Source: Zizania palustris
Taxonomy: Eukaryota > Streptophyta > Magnoliopsida > Poales > Poaceae
Reading direction: 5' to 3'
Length of the DNA: 64,000 bases
Assembly: GCA_019279435.1 (NCBI GenBank)
Contig: JAAALK010000082.1
Coordinates: 22,163,116 to 22,227,115 of the forward strand
Shown here: positions 58,422 to 64,000 of the stretch, in pieces
Numbering within the stretch: position 1 is the first letter of the stretch
Layout: each line of letters starts with the position of its first letter
Notes under the pieces: generated by a model
Told to the model about the DNA's origin: nothing
Databases searched by the model: none
The model's input: only the letters and a program-made list of their open reading frames with translations
Made by a program: the position numbers and the translations under genes

Positions 58422-61400
58422 ATGGCGAAAACTAGTTTCAAGGGTCCTAGAGCGACTTCAGCTTTGGCCCGACAGCAAACTTTAGCGGCGGCAGTGGCTG
58501 CATCATCGGCGACGGCAACTCCAAATCCTTCAGTGTCGGTAATGGCACCGGTGGGTGGAAATCCCCAAAATGTCGGTTCTCAAGACCTATTTCCGGCGTC
58601 GACGAAGTATGTGGACCAGTCTTATCAACTGGGGCCATCAACCTGCAGAAGGGAAACGCTTGCGGCCGCAGTAGAAGGCAAGATTAGTTCAGGGGTTATG
58701 ATTCGCAAACCTGGGAAGGAAATCATTCCGTCACCAAGACCCGGAGAAGTGGTTGTTTTCAAAGCCTTCTTCGAAGCTGGTTTGGGGCTTCCGGCGATCG
58801 ACTTCTTAGCGGAAGGTATTGGACTTGTTCCATGTTACTCTCCCCCAACTCTCTCCGAATGCGGTAGCACGTCTCGCCATCTTCGAATGGGCGTTGCGAG
58901 CCGAAGGTTGTGAAGGAAGGGTGGAGATCTTCGCAGCACTACACAGAGCATCGTGCCAACCGAAGACCTTCGTAGGCCCTGGAGGTAAGAAGATAGTAGT
59001 GGCCTTCGGAAGTATCAACTTCAGACTCCGGGACGAATATGCTCTCCGGTTTCCTGCCAAGGCCATCAATGCCAGATGGTATACTGATTGGATCTTGAGA
59101 TGGTTTTATGCCGAAGTTGGGGCGAGCAGCCGCCTAGCTGGACCTCTGCAAGAAATCCACTTCCGAAAGGAAGCCTTAGTGTACCCGGATCTAGGCCAAC
59201 TCGAAGCTCGCTTGAGCTTGCTTCAAAAAATCAGTCATCGCTTGAGTATGCGAGACTTAGCCGAAGAATTCCTCGGGCTTCAAATCCCTCCCTTGATGGC
59301 CAACTGGCCAATCACTTTCGAAGAGGATTCGGAAGGCGGTCTTCGGAAAATTTCTTCAACTTCGAGTCCTGCAGGTAACTTCGAAAACAACATACTCTAT
59401 GTATATTTATTCAAAGAGTTAACGAACTTAACTTATTTTTCAGCTTCTTCAGCCCCTATAACTTCGGAGCAAATCGTATGAGCTTCGGAGAAGATTTTGG
59501 GCATTCCAACTCCGACCGAGAAAGAATGGAGAATCAAATTGGTTGGTAGTTGGGAACGATCTAACCGAGTATGGGGGCTGCTCGAAGTTATTCCGCCCCC
59601 TCTGATGGATTGGGTGCCTTCGGAGAAAGGGCCCAAGAACAGGAAAGCCGAAGCTAGAACTTCGAGCTCATCTAAGACTCCGGTCAAGAAGGTGGCTCGA
59701 AAGCCAAAAAATCCTGCGCCTTCGAGCCCAAGAGCTTCAATCTCCGATTCTCAAGAGGATGAAGGCAGGTTGCTCATGAGGCTGATTGACGAGGATGTAG
59801 CCCAAAGAGCTGCACAAATTGACGAAACTGCGAGCGTGCCGGAGTCTCAAGAGAATCTTGAGCAAGTGAGGACTCCGGCTGCTCAAGAAGATTTACCTCA
59901 GGACGGAGCCCCTGTGGATGAAAGCAGAGTCGAGGTTACTGCAGCTTCGATTCCGGGCGAAGTAACAACGGCTGTTCAAGAAGATGCTCCGACAGTCGAA
60001 GATTTGACTGTTGACTCTGACGAAGATCTTGCCTTTGACCCGCCAAGCAGCCCAATGCTCACCCGCCGCCAAAATGTCGAAGGTAAACTTCTCATAATTC
60101 TTTTGTTCTTTTTTCCTGCGAAATTATACAATGTATAATACCTTTGTTTTTTCAGAGTCCACTTCCATGGAAGAGGTCCGTCCCGAAGATACAATTCCTG
60201 GACCTTCGACAACTTTGGAGCCAACCCCAGAAGCCGCTCAGATGGGGCCTGGAAAAGGCAAAGGAAAGATGAACCCCCTCCCTGCTCCGAGCTCAGGATC
60301 AACTCCGTCTGAGTCAACAGACGAGAGCCAATCTACTGAGGGGGCCAGTCTACTTGGGCTCCGAAGACCACAGCTCAGCACTCCGGGCCTTCGCCAAGCG
60401 AAGATGACCAGCACGCCTTGAGCATGCTCCCCCTTCTAGCTCCTTTCTTGGAGCGAAGAACTGGGCTTCGGACTTTGCTCGAGCCTTTGGATCGAGCTAG
60501 TCACGAAGTCGGGGAGACGGACTTGGTGGCTATCTTGAGCGAGGCGGAGAGTTCGGAGCTTAACGCTGCCATGGAACGCGCAGCATACCAGGTACGAAGT
60601 ATCTGCAAAACAACATCAAATTTATATACAAATAATTTCTCACCTTGGTTTTTTCTTTTCGCAGCAAACAGTCTTGGCCCGAGCTGCGAACATTTCAAAT
60701 GAACGTGGAAGCGTTCGCCTTCGAGAAGAAAATGCAACTCTTCAACGAAATCTCACTATCTCCGAAGGTCGAGTGGCCCACATGGACAACATGGTTTCAA
60801 CAGAGCGCAGGGCCAGACAAAGCTTGGAGGCTGCGAACAAGGAGCTCGAAGCAGAAAAGATTGTGCTTCGAGCAGAAATTGAAAAGATGCGGGCAGAGCA
60901 TGCTACTGCGGGGGCTGAGCTTGTTAGACTCTGAGAAGAATCTAGCCAGCTACTGAATTAGAAGAATTCTTTAGCTACAGAGGCATCTAGGCTCTCTGGA
61001 GTAATAGGAGAGCTAACTTCGATGAAGGATGTATTAATTGAAGATAAGCTGAAGTCTAAGAAGGTAGTTGCGGAGGTCATGGACCAATTGTTAGGCGTTC
61101 TAGAGTACTTCGGTACTACTGGGACGCTTCCTTCGGATGACAACATCTCTCTGCTGCACCGGCTGAAGAGGATCCAAGGAGCAGCGAAGCAAATGAAGAC
61201 AGCAGGCATTCGGTACGGAGAAATCTCCGGACAAGTGGCTGCTGTCGGCATACTTCGTTACTACGAAGATTTGGGCCTATCAATAACTCCGAGCGCAGGA
61301 GAGGGTCCCATTACCTTCGATGACGACCAACTTCTTACTCCTTCCGAAGGTGTGGCCGCTGCTTGGCAAGCCTTTCAAACTTCATGGAGAGCCGAAGGTC

Positions 61401-62059
61401 GCTCTGCGATCAAGGCCTGGATTGACGAAGGACAACGCCAGAAGCAGGCTTGGTCTCAAGCTTCGAGCAGTCAGCCTCCTTCAAACCCGCAGGTTTAGAA
61501 ATACCTTAGGATTTTCAACTATGTAAAGCACTACGCTTTTGTACATTTATGAATGAAGATTTGTTTATCATGTTTTTAGGCTTTGCCTCATATGGAAGAT
61601 GTCGAAGTGTTAAATGTTAATGACGAACTTCGCTTATTATGGGCTACCTTCGATATCTTAAAACTTCACAAGAGCCCTCGATTTCTAGTTCCTCGAGATA
61701 GTTCTGGAGCGATTACGTCCGAAATAAGTAAAGATATATTATCTTGTATTAAAGAGGAAGAAAAAGAAGTTAACTTGGAAACTTCATCTTCTGAAGACGT
61801 TATATGGTCCGAAGACGAAGATGAATCTCAAAGTAAAAAGCCTGAAGAACTTGGAAGCTGGGAAAGGAGCCCCGAACGGCTTCGAACTTGGGCCAAGCTT
61901 CAACAAGAACAAAAAGACTTTCGAGTTTCGAAGGGAGGCAGAAGAGTTAAACGCAAAGTTGTTAGAACTCCCGGCACTGGAACTAGTCGTTCCAACCCTA
62001 GCTCTAGAGATCGAAGAGGGATTCGATTCCTTCTTGGTATAGATACCAATTTCTCATGA
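58422..62059 (+). pseudogene. A3 antisense gene: gypsy-type transposon domain plus coiled coil
   Basis: Exons are 58422-59374, 59444-60082, 60156-60591, 60665-61492 and 62059-61580 on the same borders as A2. Exons 2, 4 and 5 have identical lengths to A2 (639, 828 and 480 nt). It keeps the block DLGQLEARLSLLQKISHR that A2 has lost. Breaks: one extra base near 58816 inside the gypsy-type domain, a stop at 59479-59481, one missing base in exon 3 near 60335, and stops near 60932 and 60959 in the coiled coil. The final exon is open (RDSSGAITSEISKDILSCIK, ERSPERLRTWAKLQQEQ, FLLGIDTNFS). Confidence 0.8.
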
Positions 62060-62469
62060 TGTAATCATATTTGCTCGAATAATAAATATCGATTTAAAAT
62101 TGTCTCCCTATTTATTAGCCCCTATTTGGGTGTAAGCAACTTTGAACTGTATTCAAAGATGGTTAGGCACAAAGAAAAACTTAGGAGTACAATTTTGGGG
62201 GTTTGGAGCCCCTCAGTAATTTAAAGATCGATTAAAATCTTATAAAATGTCTTCGACTATTTGTAGTCTGAAGATTGACAACTTAGTACCTTATGTTTTT
62301 GAAAGAAATCACTTGAGATAACTTCCCGGACACTTTTGTGTCTTAAATAATTTGTCACTTTGGACTTTCTTAACAGACATTCGAAGCTCATGGCTCAAAC
62401 TCTGTTTTGTTTTGGCCTCCTTCGGCTCTTTTTTGCGAATTCTGTCAAACCAGTGGTTTGGAGTTCGCA

Positions 62470-62660
62470 GTGGTCTCTTTGGACTCTTTTTACGGATGTC
62501 TACAAGCCGGTGGCTTGGACTCCGCATGATTTGGTCTACTTGGACTCTTTTTACGGATGTCTACCAGCCGATGGCTTGGACTCCGTATGATGTGGTTTTG
62601 GGCTCTTTTACGGATGCCTACAAGCCGGTGGCTTGGACTCCGGATTATGTCTGCACCCAC
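62470..62660. repeat. 61-bp tandem repeats in A3
   Basis: Three units with ctctttttacggatgtctac and ggcttggactccg lie between the antisense gene and integrase. The third is shortened, and the sequence is close to the A2 array. Confidence 0.85.
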
Positions 62661-62847
62661 GTCGGAAACTTCGAACCAATGGTTCAAAGTCCGAAAATAT
62701 GATTCAAATTAATGACACTTCCCTCTCGGTCAACTCCACTGTTCCAGTGCGTCTACTCGGAAGCTGGAAGTTTATGAGGGGTAGGCACTATCTGAACCAT
62801 ATGCTTTATTAATTCAGAAGATGATTACAAATGATTACAAGGAGCCC

Positions 62848-63990
62848 CTATGCGAAGTATCGCTTTAGGTGCTCCGCATGCCAAGTATGTGTTAACTCTT
62901 CACCTTCTAAATTAGCTAGTTTAAAAGAGCCAGGACGTCCTGAATGAACAATTATGTATGGACCTTCCCATTTATTTCCTAATTTTCCTGGCGCTATGAT
63001 GCTTCGTAAAACGAGATGACCCGGTTTAAGCTCATTAATCTTAACTCTCGGGTCGAACCAAGTCTTCATCTGATGATGATACTTTGTCAAATTGGCTACA
63101 GCTCGAAGTCTTGTCTCTTCTGTTAAATCCAGCGAAGCTTGTCTTTCTCCTTCAATCTCCGGTTCGGTGCTGCGAAGTGATCCTCCTTTGAGCTCCGTTG
63201 GAGTCAAAGCTTCATCCCCGAATAGCAATCTGAATGGAGTGAAACCTATGGACCTTGTTTGCGTAGTCCGAATGGACCATAAAATCTTCGGAAGTTCTTC
63301 GGTCCACAGTCCTTTTGCCAATCCTACTATCCTTTGATTTAGCCCTGACAAAATATTTCCATTGGCTCTTTCTACAGCTCCATTAGACTGAGGATGTCTC
63401 ACTACAACAAAACATAACTGGATGCCTAGATCTTCGCAAAACTTTCTGAAAGGTTCTGCATCGAACTGTGTTCCATTATCAACTGTGAGTTGTCTAGGCA
63501 CTCCGAACCGGCAAATGATACTCTTCCAAAAGAATTTTTGTACATTGTTCGAAGTGATAGCTGTTAAGGGCTCTGCTTCTACCCACTTAGAAAAATATTC
63601 AATAGCTACCACTGCGAACTTTAGATTTCCCTTAGCTACTGGAAAGGGACCAATCAAATCCATACCCCATCTGGCCATGGGCCATACTGGAGCAATAACT
63701 TGAAGAGCTGTTGGTGGGCGATGACTCCGTCGACCTATCCACTGACATCGTTGGCATGTGCGGACTAAATTCTCCGCATCTGCTACTATTGTAGGCCAAT
63801 AAAGCCCCTGGCGAAGTGTTTTTCCTGCCAAAGCTCGAGGGGCCAGATGGCTACCGCAAAGCCCTTCATGAATTTCTCGAAGAATATCTTGGCCTTCGGT
63901 TTGGGATATACATCGGAGTAGAGGGGAACTTACTCTGGCCTTGTATAAAATACCGTTGATTATTTGATAATTTCTGGCCCTGAGTTTCAA
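62848..63990 (-). CDS. A3 integrase (partial polyprotein, open)
   Basis: 380 codons without a stop, the 3' end of gag-pol. It has the H-H-C-C zinc region (HEGLCGSHLAP, CQRCQWIG), the core D-D-E (MDLIGPFPVAKGNLKF, TVDNGTQFD, RHPQSNGAVERANGNI) and C-terminal LGNKWEGPYIIV ending HLKRYFA. This is the only undamaged pol domain of the family in the window. The true frame begins beyond the window edge. Confidence 0.92.
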   Translation of the reverse strand: MKLRARNYQIINGILYKARVSSPLLRCISQTEGQDILREIHEGLCGSHLAPRALAGKTLRQGLYWPTIVADAENLVRTCQRCQWIGRRSHRPPTALQVIAPVWPMARWGMDLIGPFPVAKGNLKFAVVAIEYFSKWVEAEPLTAITSNNVQKFFWKSIICRFGVPRQLTVDNGTQFDAEPFRKFCEDLGIQLCFVVVRHPQSNGAVERANGNILSGLNQRIVGLAKGLWTEELPKILWSIRTTQTRSIGFTPFRLLFGDEALTPTELKGGSLRSTEPEIEGERQASLDLTEETRLRAVANLTKYHHQMKTWFDPRVKINELKPGHLVLRSIIAPGKLGNKWEGPYIIVHSGRPGSFKLANLEGEELTHTWHAEHLKRYFA

Positions 63991-64000
63991 TCTTGAAAAA

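Larger units (their letters stand above)
57489..64000 (-). mobile_element. Gypsy-A3, Tat-type retrotransposon, cut by the window end
   Basis: The 3' LTR (57489-57982), antisense gene, repeat array and integrase are in the window. RT, protease, gag and the 5' LTR should lie in the next about 4.7 kb. It is the same family as A1 and A2. Confidence 0.93.

Noticed and set aside
18262..64000. CRISPR-like arrays
   Set aside because: The repeated blocks are direct tandem repeats or LTRs without equal spacers, and the DNA is eukaryotic.
1..64000. tRNA and rRNA genes
   Set aside because: No cloverleaf with A and B boxes or rRNA core sequence was recognised by eye. Only primer-binding sites complementary to tRNA 3' ends are present. 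A tRNA scan would be decisive.

Overview
This is plant nuclear DNA, almost certainly from a grass (Poaceae). The evidence is nested LTR retrotransposons of types familiar from cereals, a PIF/Harbinger element, a hAT-type transposase relic, GC-rich long LTRs, and one intron-rich gene with plant-like GT-AG introns. The species cannot be named from sequence alone. I found only one convincing cellular gene in 64 kb, so the segment looks like retrotransposon-rich heterochromatin at the edge of a small genic island.

Layout. 1-4.7 kb holds pieces of old LTR retrotransposons and a broken hAT/DUF4371-type transposase gene. 4.3-4.7 kb is a 187-bp tandem duplication. 5.1-6.6 kb is a 1.48-kb PIF/Harbinger derivative whose reading frame joins a MYB/SANT-like domain to the C-terminal end of a transposase. 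7.0-8.4 kb (minus strand) is an apparently intact eight-exon gene for a 220-residue cysteine-rich PLAC8-like protein, with a 369-bp tandem duplication just upstream. 9.3-12.4 kb holds Copia and Gypsy remnants. 12,356-16,412 is a 4,057-bp solo LTR with a perfect 5-bp target duplication, inserted in an older gag frame.

From 16.6 kb to the end the window is a nest of elements. An old Gypsy element (G1: LTR about 16.6-17.4 kb, gag 17.4-18.26 and 40.83-41.7 kb) was entered by Gypsy-A1 (18,262-40,822, TSD CATAT). A1 was entered in its gag by an 11.4-kb Sirevirus-like Copia element (28,679-40,097, TSD GGAGT). Next comes element H (from about 41,731). Its LTR contains solo LTR S2 (42,519-54,856, TSD TCTAT), which itself contains Gypsy-A2 (43,110-54,409, TSD GCTCC). 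H is entered again by Gypsy-A3 (57,489 to beyond the window).

How the pieces work. A1, A2 and A3 are one family of the Tat type. A gag-pol reading frame runs on the minus strand from the right-hand LTR. Next to the left-hand LTR, on the opposite strand, lies a five-exon gene with its own TATA box, coding for about 1,085 residues: a putative-gypsy-type-transposon domain, then an acidic linker, a coiled coil and a conserved basic tail. The two transcription units converge on a spacer that holds 61-bp tandem repeats. H has the same layout, but its antisense gene is of the plant-mobile-domain type. All the retrotransposon genes seen carry stops, frameshifts or deletions, apart from the integrase of A3. 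The antisense genes keep exon lengths that are equal, or differ by multiples of three, between copies, which suggests past selection on the protein.
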